Source of the DNA: Palsa-504 sp963808315
GTDB taxonomy: Bacteria; Actinomycetota; Actinomycetes; Streptosporangiales; Streptosporangiaceae
Reading direction: 5' to 3'
DNA length: 64,000 nt
Assembly (NCBI GenBank): GCA_963808315.1
Contig: CAWEFK010000024.1
Coordinates: forward strand, 248,001 to 312,000
Positions 33,675 through 43,009 of the stretch are shown here, piece by piece. Made by a program: the position numbers and the translations under genes. Each line of letters opens with the position of its first letter. The first letter of the stretch is position 1. A model generated the notes under the pieces. The model was not told the origin of the DNA. It did not search any database and saw nothing but the letters and a program-made list of their open reading frames with translations.

Positions 33675-34424
33675 GTGCTCGTCGCAGGGTTCCCGGCCGG
33701 CGCGTTTGCGGCCAACTGTTATGTAGTCGCGTCCGCGCCCGGACAGGAGTGCGTGATCATCGATCCGGGGCAAGACGCGGAGCGCGGCATCGAGGAACTC
33801 CTCGCCGAGCACCGGCTCAGGCCCGCGGCGGTCCTGCTCACCCACGGCCATCTCGACCACGTCTGGTCCGTCGCCCCGGTCTGCGGGGCGAAAGGAATCC
33901 CGGCCTACATCCACCCGGACGACCGGGTATTGCTGAGCGATCCGGCCAAGGGCTTCCCGCTCGGAGCGGGACAGGAACTGTTCGGCGGCCTGGAATTCAC
34001 CGAACCAGACGATGTAAAAGAACTGGCCGACGGGATGACTTTGAGCCTCGTCGGGCTAGAGATCACGGTGAACCACGCGCCCGGGCACACCGAAGGATCT
34101 GTGACATTCCGGCTGCCATTGGCAGGTCCTTCGGCGCAGGCGCCGATTAGGGCACAAGGTAAAAGCACAACGGACGAGGCCGGGGCGGACGTCTTGTTCT
34201 CCGGGGACTTGCTGTTCGCCGGTTCGATCGGGCGCACCGACCTGCCCGGCGGGGACTATCCCACCATCTTGCGCAGCCTGGCCCGGGTCTGCCTGACGCT
34301 GCCCGACCAGACCGTGGTGCTATCGGGGCACGGACCGCAGACCACCATCGGCGCGGAACGGCGCTCGAATCCGTTCCTGGCCGACCTGAACCCGCCTGGA
34401 TCAGGTCCCGCCAGGGGTATGTGA
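33675..34424 (+). CDS. Metallo-beta-lactamase-fold hydrolase (glyoxalase II-like)
   Basis: 249 residues. The metal-binding motif is THGHLDHVWS, further ligands lie in NHAPGHTEGS, LFSGDLLFAGSIGR and VLSGHGPQTTIG. The N-terminus reads FAANCYVVASAPGQECVIID. Equivalent to mycobacterial Rv2581c; likely a thioester hydrolase, substrate unproven. SD GAAAGGA lies five to six bases before GTG 33675. In most actinobacteria hisS follows directly; here the next gene is aspS. Confidence 0.92.
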   Translation: MLVAGFPAGAFAANCYVVASAPGQECVIIDPGQDAERGIEELLAEHRLRPAAVLLTHGHLDHVWSVAPVCGAKGIPAYIHPDDRVLLSDPAKGFPLGAGQELFGGLEFTEPDDVKELADGMTLSLVGLEITVNHAPGHTEGSVTFRLPLAGPSAQAPIRAQGKSTTDEAGADVLFSGDLLFAGSIGRTDLPGGDYPTILRSLARVCLTLPDQTVVLSGHGPQTTIGAERRSNPFLADLNPPGSGPARGM

Positions 34425-34586
34425 GCACAGGGGAGCGCCCGGGCGGCGCGCTCCGGTAGCCGGCCGCACGCAGGCCGGATCGTTCGGATAAAAAGATCTG
34501 GCAGCAAGAAGCAGCCCGATCCGCGCGGCGGATCAGCTGTCGGCATGGCCGACGGAGCGGTTGCTAGACGAAAGGGGCTTGAGGCG

Positions 34587-36347
34587 ATGATCCGCACCCA
34601 TGAGGCGGGGACGCTGCGGGCGTCGCACGCGGGCGAGCGTGTGGTACTGGCCGGCTGGGTGGCGCGGCGCCGGGACCACGGCGGCGTGGTCTTCATTGAC
34701 CTGCGGGACGCCAGCGGCGTGGTGCAGGTGGTGTGGCGGCCCGAGGAGACATCCTCCGCCGGGGCGCACGAGCTGCGGGCCGAGTACTGCGTGCTCGTGA
34801 CCGGCACGGTGCGGACGCGGCCCGCCGGGAACGAGAACCCCGAGCTGCCTACCGGCCAGGTCGAGGTCGCCGCCGACGACGTCGAGGTGCTCAGCGAGGC
34901 CGAGCCGCTGCCGTTCCCGGTCGAAGGCTCCGCCGAGGTCAGCGAGGACGTCCGGCTCAAGTACCGGTACCTGGACATCAGGCGCGAGGACACCGCGCGG
35001 GCGCTGCGGGTCCGGTCCCAGGCCGCGTACCTGCTCAACGACGTCATGCGCGAGCACAGGTTCGTCAACGTGGAGACGCCGTACCTGACCAGGTCGACGC
35101 CGGAAGGCGCGCGCGATTTCCTCGTCCCGGTGCGACTGCGGCCAGGCAACTGGTACGCCCTGCCGCAGTCGCCGCAGCTGTTCAAGCAGCTGCTCATGGT
35201 GGGCGGCCTGGAACGCTACTACCAGCTGGCCAGGTGTTTCAGGGACGAGGACTTCCGCAAGGACAGGCAGCCCGAATTCACCCAGATCGACATCGAGATG
35301 TCCTTCGTCACCCGCGACGACGTCATCAAGGTGGCCGAGGACGTGGTGACCCGGCTGTGGTCCGAGCTGGCCGGGTACCAGGTACCCACGCCGCTGCCTC
35401 GGATGACCTACGCCGAGGCGATGGCCCGGTATGGCTCGGACAAGCCCGACCTGCGCTTCGGCGTCGAGCTCACCGACCTGACCGAGTACTTCGCGGGCAC
35501 CGGGTTCCGGGTCTTCCAGGCCCCGTACGTCGGGGCCGTGGTCATGGCAGGCGGGGCCGCGCAGACGCGTCGTGAGCTGGACGGGTGGCAGGAGTGGGCC
35601 CGGTCGCGCGGCGCGCGCGGGCTCGCTTACGCGCTGGTCGGCCCGTCCGGCGAGATCTCCGGTTCTGTGGCCAAGAACCTGTCCGAGGCGGAACGCTCCG
35701 GGCTGGCCGCCGTGGTGGGGGCCGCACCCGGTGACGCCGTGTTCTTCGCGGCCGGACCCGCCATGGCCGCCCGGGAACTGCTCGGCGCGGCCCGGCTGGA
35801 GATCGGCCGCCGCGGCGGCCTGATCGATGACTCGGCGTGGTCGTTCCTGTGGGTGGTCGACGCACCGATGTTCGAGGAAAACGGGTCAGGCGGCTGGACC
35901 TCGGTGCACCACCCGTTCACCGCCCCGCTGCCCGAATGGGCCGACAAGTTCACCGCCGAGCCCGGCGGCGCGCTGGCCGACGCGTACGACATCGTGTGCA
36001 ACGGCTACGAGATCGGCGGCGGGTCCATCCGGATCCACAAGTCTTCGATGCAGCGGGCCGTCTTCGACGTGATCGGGCTGTCCCCGGAGGAGGCGCGGTC
36101 CCAGTTCGGCTTCCTGCTCGACGCGTTCAAGTACGGCCCCCCGCCGCACGGCGGCATCGCGTTCGGCTGGGACCGGGTCATGATGCTGCTCGCGGGCGCG
36201 GAGTCGATCAGGGACGTGATCGCCTTCCCCAAGGCCGCCTCCGGCCTGGACCCCCTCACCGGCGCCCCCACCCCCATCACCCCCGCCCAGCGCCAAGAAG
36301 CAGGCATCGACGCCACCCCAACCCCCCCAACCGGGCCCAATTCATGA
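34587..36347 (+). CDS. aspS: Aspartyl-tRNA synthetase (bacterial type)
   Basis: 586 residues: OB-fold anticodon domain (VVLAGWVARRRDHGGVVFID), class II motif 2 (FRDEDFRKDRQPEFTQIDIE), bacterial GAD insertion (about 290-410) and motif 3 (GGIAFGWDRVMMLL). Charges tRNA-Asp, or also tRNA-Asn if the cell uses the amidotransferase route. ATG 34587 follows a purine-rich tract (GAGGCG). The stop lies inside the left arm of a strong inverted repeat. Confidence 0.96.
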   Translation: MIRTHEAGTLRASHAGERVVLAGWVARRRDHGGVVFIDLRDASGVVQVVWRPEETSSAGAHELRAEYCVLVTGTVRTRPAGNENPELPTGQVEVAADDVEVLSEAEPLPFPVEGSAEVSEDVRLKYRYLDIRREDTARALRVRSQAAYLLNDVMREHRFVNVETPYLTRSTPEGARDFLVPVRLRPGNWYALPQSPQLFKQLLMVGGLERYYQLARCFRDEDFRKDRQPEFTQIDIEMSFVTRDDVIKVAEDVVTRLWSELAGYQVPTPLPRMTYAEAMARYGSDKPDLRFGVELTDLTEYFAGTGFRVFQAPYVGAVVMAGGAAQTRRELDGWQEWARSRGARGLAYALVGPSGEISGSVAKNLSEAERSGLAAVVGAAPGDAVFFAAGPAMAARELLGAARLEIGRRGGLIDDSAWSFLWVVDAPMFEENGSGGWTSVHHPFTAPLPEWADKFTAEPGGALADAYDIVCNGYEIGGGSIRIHKSSMQRAVFDVIGLSPEEARSQFGFLLDAFKYGPPPHGGIAFGWDRVMMLLAGAESIRDVIAFPKAASGLDPLTGAPTPITPAQRQEAGIDATPTPPTGPNS

Positions 36348-36397
36348 TCGTGGCCAGTTCCGGGCGTATTTGACCGATATTGGCCACGATCATGGAT
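36340..36397. terminator. 17-bp-arm inverted repeat at the end of aspS
   Basis: ATNCATGATCGTGGCCA (36340-36356) and its complement (36381-36397) differ at one position and enclose 24 bases. It contains the aspS stop and reaches the end of the minus-strand gene, fitting a bidirectional terminator of the convergent pair. Confidence 0.65.
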
Positions 36398-37376
36398 TCT
36401 GTCCCGGCCGCAGGGGGCAGGCGGGGCGGCGGCATGGGCAGGGTGAGGCGGTCCAGCCGTTGCGTGCCAGCACGACTGCGACGGCGGCGGCGGTCTCGCA
36501 CCGGTGGTCACGCAAGTCGAGAAAACCGAAACGGAGCGTAACGATGCCCCGCGCCGCGTTCACGGTGTCTCGCCGCTTGTCTCGCCACTGCTCCTCAGCG
36601 GGATGAGCGGCGGTCCCATCGAGCTCGACGCACACCCCGTACGCCGGATAGAGGTTGTCTAGGTACCAGTTCCCGGTACGGTGCCCGATCCTGACCTGGC
36701 GCTGGGCGGTGGGCAATGCGTGCGGGCGTTCCACCCAATGCATGTAGCGGTATTCGAGCATCGACAAGGCTCCGCTTCCCGCGTCGCCAAGCGCAGCCAC
36801 GAGCTCTGAGCGCCAGCGCATCTTTTTGCGAGCATCCATGGCTTGGCGTATCCGGTCGGCGGTGGTGCGCCGCTGACCAAGAGCCCGGCAGATCCACGTG
36901 TAGGCGTCGCCGAAGGTAGGCGCGGCCTGGATTAGGTCAAGCACCGTATCTTCCACGCGGGTGCACGGCGGAAGCATGGCCGGGTGCCTGGTCCGTAGGA
37001 TCGCGTCCGATCGGTGGATGATGATCCCCGGGATCTTCGCCTGTGCCGGGTGCCGCCGGGCGGGCACAGTGATCGTGATCAGCGCGCTCGGCTCGTCGGT
37101 CAGGCCATGTTGTTCCGCTGCGGTCTGATGGCTGAGAGTGGCACCGGGCCCGGCCCGGAGCAGCGCTGCCCACAGCATCGTTTCGCGCGCAGGCTCGCCT
37201 GAGTAGGCGGCGTACACGCCGCGCTGAAGTCGTTGCCAGCGGCCGCCGCGTACCTGGCCGCGCATGGTGTCCGGAGTGATCCCGGCTATCGTGCCCTGGC
37301 GGTGTCCCACCGCATGACCTTGGCGCAGCAGGAGTTCGCGGCCCTGAGCAGGTAGTTCGATCGGCATGGGTTTCAT
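36390..37376 (-). CDS. AbiEi-antitoxin-like / DUF559-like nuclease-fold protein
   Basis: 328 residues. The N-terminus resembles the winged-helix antitoxin of AbiEi type (GITPDTMRGQVRGGRWQRLQ, then RGVYAAYSGEPARETMLWAA). The C-terminus resembles Vsr/DUF559 endonuclease folds (YPAYGVCVELDGTAAH, then DKRRDTVNAARGIVTLRFGF). Such stand-alone two-part proteins are common and variable in actinobacteria; activity as antitoxin or nuclease is unproven. No adjacent AbiEii toxin is present. Two Met codons, 37376 and 37367, are possible starts. It sits divergently from rarA. Confidence 0.75.
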   Translation of the reverse strand: MKPMPIELPAQGRELLLRQGHAVGHRQGTIAGITPDTMRGQVRGGRWQRLQRGVYAAYSGEPARETMLWAALLRAGPGATLSHQTAAEQHGLTDEPSALITITVPARRHPAQAKIPGIIIHRSDAILRTRHPAMLPPCTRVEDTVLDLIQAAPTFGDAYTWICRALGQRRTTADRIRQAMDARKKMRWRSELVAALGDAGSGALSMLEYRYMHWVERPHALPTAQRQVRIGHRTGNWYLDNLYPAYGVCVELDGTAAHPAEEQWRDKRRDTVNAARGIVTLRFGFLDLRDHRCETAAAVAVVLARNGWTASPCPCRRPACPLRPGQNP

Positions 37377-37497
37377 CTTGCGAGGCCGGGCACGCGCAGG
37401 GGCGGAGGTACGGGGGCTTGTGGACTGCGCGGGGACAGTCAGGTGAGTTGTGGATAGTCTCGCCGTCGTGGTCGAGGAGCGAGGATAGGGTCGTGGC

Positions 37498-38853
37498 ATG
37501 GCCACAGGAGAGCCGGGTCAGTCCGAGAGCCTGTTCGACGAGGCGGAAGATACCGCCGCCCGGGGCGCCGCGCCGCTGGCGGTCCGGATGCGGCCGCGCA
37601 GCCTGGATGAGGTGATCGGGCAGCGGCACCTGACCGGGGCAGGCACTCCGTTCCGCAAGCTGGTCGACAACGACGCGCCGATGTCGCTGCTGCTGTGGGG
37701 GCCGCCCGGCACCGGCAAGACGACGCTGGCCTATGTGGTCAGCCAGGTGACCAAGCGGCGTTTCGTGGAGCTCTCGGCGGTCAGCGCCGGGGTCAAGGAC
37801 GTTCGCGCGGCGGTCGAGGCCGCCCGCCGGACACTCGGCATGAATGGCGCGCAGACCGTGCTGTTCATCGACGAGGTGCACCGGTTCTCCAAGACTCAGC
37901 AGGACGCGCTGCTGCCCGCGGTCGAGAACCGCTGGGTGTCCTTCATCGGCGCGACCACGGAGAACCCGTTCTTCTCCGTGGTGTCCCCGCTGCTGTCCCG
38001 GTCTTTGCTGCTCACCCTGCAGCCGCTGTCCGACGACGACGTGCGCGAGGTCATCGGCCGGGCCATGGCCGATCCGCGCGGCCTCGGCGGCGCCGTCACG
38101 CTTGACGACGAGGCCGCCGATCACCTGGTCCGGCTGGCCGGCGGCGACGCGCGGCGCACGCTCACCTACCTGGAGGCCGCCGCGCTCGGGATGCCTGCGG
38201 GCGGCCGGATCGACGTCGCCGCGCTGGAACGGGCGGTGGACCGGGCCGCGGTCCGCTACGACCGTGACGGTGACCAGCACTACGACGTGATCAGCGCCTT
38301 CATCAAGTCCATGCGGGGCAGCGACGTGGACGCGGCGCTGCACTACCTGGCCCGGATGATCGCGGCGGGGGAGGACCCGCGGTTCATCGCCAGGCGGCTC
38401 ATCGTGCACGCGAGCGAGGATGTCGGGATGGCCGATCCCACTGCCCTGCAGACCGCGGTGGCCGCCGCCCAGGCGGTCGAGTTCGTCGGGTTGCCCGAGG
38501 CGCGGATCAACCTGGCGCAGGCGGTTATTCACATCTCGCTGGCCCCCAAATCCAACGCCGTCATCAAGGCGATCGGCGCGGCCGACGCCGACGTGCGCGC
38601 CGGCCTGGTCGGCACGGTGCCTGCGCACCTGCGTGACGCGCACTATCCTGGAGCGGGCAAGGTGGGCCACGGCGAGGGTTACCAATACCCGCACGACTTC
38701 GACGAGGGCATCGTCCCGCAGCGTTACGCACCCGATTCGGTGACGGACCGCAGGTATTACGAGCCGTCAGGACACGGTGCCGAGGCCCGCCTCGGTGACC
38801 GCGCCGAGCGGATCCGGGCCATCGTGCGCCGGATGACCAAGCCGAACGACTAA
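37498..38853 (+). CDS. rarA: Replication-associated recombination protein A (RarA/MgsA ATPase)
   Basis: 451 residues. Walker A GPPGTGKTTLAYV, Walker B LFIDEVHRFSKTQQDALL, sensor 1 FIGATTENPFF, and the C-terminal tetramerisation domain (GYQYPHDFDEGIVPQRY). It acts at stalled replication forks. The stop lies in the first of two tandem copies of GCCGAACGACTAA (38841-38866). Confidence 0.95.
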   Translation: MATGEPGQSESLFDEAEDTAARGAAPLAVRMRPRSLDEVIGQRHLTGAGTPFRKLVDNDAPMSLLLWGPPGTGKTTLAYVVSQVTKRRFVELSAVSAGVKDVRAAVEAARRTLGMNGAQTVLFIDEVHRFSKTQQDALLPAVENRWVSFIGATTENPFFSVVSPLLSRSLLLTLQPLSDDDVREVIGRAMADPRGLGGAVTLDDEAADHLVRLAGGDARRTLTYLEAAALGMPAGGRIDVAALERAVDRAAVRYDRDGDQHYDVISAFIKSMRGSDVDAALHYLARMIAAGEDPRFIARRLIVHASEDVGMADPTALQTAVAAAQAVEFVGLPEARINLAQAVIHISLAPKSNAVIKAIGAADADVRAGLVGTVPAHLRDAHYPGAGKVGHGEGYQYPHDFDEGIVPQRYAPDSVTDRRYYEPSGHGAEARLGDRAERIRAIVRRMTKPND

Positions 38854-38887
38854 GCCGAACGACTAAAGGAGCAGCCGTGAGACGGAC

Positions 38888-39370
38888 GTGGATCTCATGA
38901 ACGTCGCCGAACTGGCCGCGCTGATCGCCGCGGCCTTCTGGGCGCTGCTCGTGTGCGTCGGCGTATTCGTCCTGTTCCGGCTGGGCCGGTTCCTGTCCGA
39001 GAGCAGCCGGCTGGTCGCGGATGTGCGCGAGCGCGGTAACGTCCTGCTCGACCGGGCCGAGACGGCGGTCGACGGGGCCCAGGCCGCGGTGGACCGGGCC
39101 GGCCGTCAGCTGGACCGGACCGGGTCCGTCACGGCCAGCATGGACGAGCTGCAAGCCGGGATGAGCGAGCTGGCCGGGCAGGTGACGGCGCTGGCCGGGC
39201 TCGGCCGTTTGATCGCCCGCGGCCCGGTCGGCCGGGCCGGAGCGGTGGTCTACGGCATCAGGCATGCGGTCAGCCTGCGCCGGCCCGCTACCCGGCGCGC
39301 GCTGCCTGGCCGCGTGGTGGAGCGCGCCGAACTGGCTGACAGCGGCAGTCAGGCGAGGGGGTTACGGTGA
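38888..39370 (+). CDS. DUF948-family membrane-anchored protein
   Basis: 160 residues: TM helix near residues 7-32 (ALIAAAFWALLVCVGVFVLF), then a long amphipathic coiled coil (LVADVRERGNVLLDRAETAV), characteristic of DUF948. Function unknown. GTG 38888 or ATG 38897 could be the start; the AAAGGAG at 38865-38871 lies rather far upstream. It overlaps the next gene by four bases and sits in the conserved rarA-DUF948-alaS order. Confidence 0.85.
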   Translation: MDLMNVAELAALIAAAFWALLVCVGVFVLFRLGRFLSESSRLVADVRERGNVLLDRAETAVDGAQAAVDRAGRQLDRTGSVTASMDELQAGMSELAGQVTALAGLGRLIARGPVGRAGAVVYGIRHAVSLRRPATRRALPGRVVERAELADSGSQARGLR

Positions 39371-39693
39371 TACGCAGGGGATTCTGGCTGACCACCGGAG
39401 CGGTGACCGGGATCGTGGCCTACCGGCGTGTCTCGATGGCAGGTCGCCGGCTGTCCGCCAGCCTTAACCCAGGGACGAGCCCGAGGACCGGCGCCGGGAC
39501 CAGCCGTCGAGCCGCCAGTCCGGTCCTGTCGCTGCGGCATGCCCGCCGGGGAACGATCCGCGCGGCCCGGGAGACGTATCGCTTCACGCGCGACGTACGG
39601 GAGGGCATGGCGCTGTATACGGCTCAGCAGGCCGCCTCCGGGGGGCCTACCCTCTCAACTAACCATGATGTCCAACCCAAGGATGGCCACTGA
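39367..39693 (+). CDS. Small conserved actinobacterial protein preceding alaS (DUF6167-like)
   Basis: 108 residues with an N-terminal hydrophobic helix (GFWLTTGAVTGIVAYRRVS), a basic Ser/Arg-rich middle and a C-terminal helix (YRFTRDVREGMALYTAQQA). Small proteins of this pattern lie between DUF948 and alaS in many actinobacteria. Function unknown. It overlaps DUF948 (GTGA) and alaS (TGATG). Confidence 0.75.
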   Translation: MIRRGFWLTTGAVTGIVAYRRVSMAGRRLSASLNPGTSPRTGAGTSRRAASPVLSLRHARRGTIRAARETYRFTRDVREGMALYTAQQAASGGPTLSTNHDVQPKDGH

Positions 39694-42418
39694 TGGAGTC
39701 GGCAGAGATCGCCCGCCGCTTCCTTGCGTACTTCAAGCAGCAGGACCACGAAATCGTGCCGTCGGCCCCCCTGGTGGCCGATGACCCCACGGTCCTGTTC
39801 GTCATCGCGGGCATGCAGCCGTTCAAGCCGTACCTGACGGGCCAGCGGACCCCGCCGTACCGGCGGGTGGCGGACGTGCAGAAGTGCGTGCGGACGCTCG
39901 ACATCGAAGAGGTGGGCAAGACCACCAGGCATGCCACGTTCTTCCAGATGCTCGGCAACTGGTCCTTCGGCGATTACTTCAAGCAGGGTGCCATCACCTA
40001 CGCCTGGGAGCTGCTGACCAAGTCCGAGGCGGACGGCGGGTTCGGCTTCCCGGAGAACAAGCTGTGGGCCACCGTGCTGCACGGTGACGACGAGGCGTAC
40101 GCGATCTGGCGGGACGAGATCGGCCTGCCGCAAAGCCGGATCCAGCACCGCGGCCTGGCCGACAACTACTGGCACATGGGCGTGCCCGGACCCGGCGGGC
40201 CGTGCTCGGAGATCTACTACGACCGCGGCCCGGAATACGGCCGGGACGGCGGGCCGGAGGCCGACGAGGACCGTTTTCTCGAGGTCTGGAACCTGGTGTT
40301 CATGCAGGACCAGCTCAGCAAGGTTCGCGCCAAGGACGACTTCGACATCGAGGGCCCGCTGCCGTCGAGGAACGTCGACACCGGGATGGGGCTGGAACGG
40401 ATGGCGTCCATCCTGCAGGGCGTCGACAACATCTACGAGATCGACACCACCTGGAAGATCCTGGACCGGGCGGCGGAGCTCACCGAGCAGGACTACGGCC
40501 GGGATCACCGTACCGACGTGGCCCTGCGCGTGATCGCGGACCACGTGCGCAGCGCGGTGATGCTGATCGAGGACGGCGTGCTGCCCGGCAACGAGGGCCG
40601 CGGCTACGTCCTGCGGCGCATCATGCGGCGCAGCATCAGGAACCTCCGCCTGCTCGCCGGGAGCCAGCGTGGCGGCGGCGCGTCCAACTCGGGCGGCGAG
40701 CGCTACATGCACGAGCTCACCTCGGCCGCGATCGAGGCGATGGCCGGCCTGTACCCCGAACTGAGCCGCGACGCGCTGAGTATCCACATGGTCATCGACG
40801 CGGAGGAGACCGCGTTCGCCAGCACGCTGCGCACCGGCACCGCGATCTTCGACGCCTCGGTCGAGGAGAACCGGCGCAGGAATCAGGGCACCCTGTCCGG
40901 CGCCCAGGCCTTCCAGCTCCATGACACCTACGGCTTCCCGATCGACCTGACCCTGGAGATGGCGGCGGAGCAGGGCCTGACCGTCGACGAGGAAGGGTTC
41001 CGGCGGCTCATGTCCGAGCAGCGGGAGCGAGCCAAGCGGGACGCGGCCGAGAAGAAGACCGGCAACGCCGACATCTCGGCGTTCTCGCAGCTGCTCGAGC
41101 GATCGGGCGCGGTCACCTTCACCGGCTACGACCAGATATCGGGCGAGGCGACGATCCTCGGCCTGCTGGTCAACGGCGTGCCGGTGGCCTCGGCCGGGGC
41201 GGGCACCGACGTGGACGTGGTGCTGGACCGGACCCCGTTCTACGCCGAGGGCGGCGGACAGCTCGCCGACGCGGGCACGATTACGGCCGGCGGCGGCACG
41301 ATCACCGTCTTCGACGTGCAGACCCCGCTGCCCGGGCTGATCGTGCACCGCGGCAAGGTCACCTCGGGCCAGGTCACGATCGACGAGCTCGCGTTCGCGG
41401 AAATCGACATCGAGCGCCGCCGCGCGCTGTCCCGGTCGCACACCGCGACGCATATGGTGCACCGTGCGCTGCGCGGCGCGCTGGGGGAATCGGCGGCGCA
41501 GGCCGGCCGGAGAACGCGCCGGGCAAGCTCAGGTTCGACTTTCACGCCTCGGGCGCGGTGCCGGTGTCGGTGCTGCGGGACACCGAGGACGAGGTCAACG
41601 ACGTGCTGATCAACGACCTGGACGTGCGCGCGTTCTACACCTCCCAGGAACAAGCCCGCGAGATGGGAGCCCTGGCGCTGTTCGGGGAGAAGTACGGCGA
41701 CAAGGTGCGGGTGGTGGAGGTGGGCGAATACTCCCGGGAGCTGTGCGGCGGCACGCACGTCGCCAGGTCCGGTCAGCTCGGCCTGATCAAGGTGCTGGGC
41801 GAGACCTCGGTCGGTTCCGGCGTGCGCCGGATCGAAGCGCTGGTGGGCCTCGACGCGTTCCGCTTCCTGGCCCGGGAAAGCGTCCTGGTCAGCCAGCTGA
41901 GCGAGCAGTTCAAGACACCGCGCGAGCAACTGCCCGAGCGGATTTCCGGGATCGTGACCAGGCTCAGGGAAGCCGAACGCGAGTTGCAGCGCTTCCGGGC
42001 CGCCAAGCTGCTCGAATCCGCGGGGGAGATCGCGGACGCGGCCCAGGACATCAGCGGGATCGCCCTCGTCGCGCACCGCGTGCCCGACGGGACCAGTCCC
42101 GACGACATCCGCAGGCTCGCCCTCGACGTGCGCGGCCGGGTCCCCCGCGGTCGTCCGGCCGTGGTCATGGTGGTCGGCGTGCCCGCGGACAAACCGGTCG
42201 TGGTCATCGCGGTCAACGAGGCAGGCCGCGGCTTCGGCCTGTCGGCCGGCACGCTGGTTGGGATCGCCGCCCGAGCCCTCGGCGGCAACGGCGGCGGGAA
42301 GCCGGACGTCGCGCAGGGCGGCGGCGCCCCGGTCCCCGGCGGCCAGCCCGGCGTCATCGATGAGGCGTGCGAGGCTGTTCGTGCGGCATTGCGAGACATA
42401 ACCGAGTCCGGTAGGTAA
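39693..42418 (+). pseudogene. alaS: Alanyl-tRNA synthetase, interrupted by a one-base deletion
   Basis: The first frame covers the catalytic core (NWSFGDYFKQGAITYAWELL) through the editing-domain zinc motif SHTATHMVHRALR. The second frame continues editing (FDFHASGAVPVSVL, zinc ligands in SRELCGGTHVA) and the C-terminal oligomerisation/C-Ala domain to ITESGR. The span is one base short of a multiple of three. Adding one base between 41507 and 41508 restores QAGSENAPGKLRF and a protein of about 908 residues. Every motif is conserved and the gene is essential, so a consensus error is the likely cause. Confidence 0.93.
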
Positions 42419-42544
42419 CGTATTGGCATGCTGCAGCGACCCTTGGGGGTCTTCGGGTCCGGGTCGCGCCCGGGACAAGCACGGCCGGCCGCGCTCACGG
42501 CTGCCCGCCGGCTGGTGGCGCCGCCCGTCTCCGGAGCGGTGCCG

Positions 42545-43009
42545 GTGAGGGCGGGCGTGCGGCTGGCGGTCGACGTGGGCTCGGTTCGCGTCGGAGTCGC
42601 TCGGAGTGATCCGGGCGGTGTCCTGGCCAGCCCGCTGACCGTCCTGCGGTCAGGTCCGGACGCGAAAGACGAGCTTGTCGCGCTGGCCGCCGGCGCGATC
42701 GAGGTCATCGTCGGCCTGCCCACGTCCCTGTCGGGTCGGGAGGGACCGGCCGCGGCCGGGGCCCGGGGCTTCGCCGCGGACCTGGCCGAACGTCTCGCAC
42801 CCGTCCCGGTGCGACTGGTAGACGAGCGCTTTACCACCACCGAGGCGCATGATGCGCTGCGTCGCGGCGGCAAGGACTCCCGTGCCCGCCGTCAGGTCGT
42901 GGATGCCGCCGCCGCCGCCGTCCTGCTGCAAGCCGCCCTCGACGCCGAGCGCGCCACCGGGCATCCCCTAGGCCAGCTGGTGACCCTCAAAGGGGGAAAT
43001 CCCGCGTGA
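42545..43009 (+). CDS. ruvX: Putative Holliday junction resolvase / pre-16S rRNA nuclease (YqgF/RuvX)
   Basis: 154 residues from GTG 42545, which has GGAG eight bases upstream and gives the usual family size. Motifs: LAVDVGSVRVGVARSDP, EVIVGLPTSLSGREGP, RLVDERFTTTEAHDAL and VDAAAAAVLLQAAL, with the RNase H-like acidic residues present. An upstream ATG at 42428 in the same frame would add 39 non-conserved residues. The family matures 16S rRNA ends. It overlaps mltG by four bases. Confidence 0.92.
   Translation: MRAGVRLAVDVGSVRVGVARSDPGGVLASPLTVLRSGPDAKDELVALAAGAIEVIVGLPTSLSGREGPAAAGARGFAADLAERLAPVPVRLVDERFTTTEAHDALRRGGKDSRARRQVVDAAAAAVLLQAALDAERATGHPLGQLVTLKGGNPA

Noticed and set aside
34425..34586. 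Checked for a tRNA gene or T-box before aspS
   Set aside because: No cloverleaf, GGTTCGA arm or T-box sequence is visible.
38841..38866. Tandem GCCGAACGACTAA after rarA
   Set aside because: Short duplication of the 3' end of rarA; trivial.
39624..41462. 612-codon minus-strand frame
   Set aside because: Antisense to alaS, which has clear synthetase motifs.
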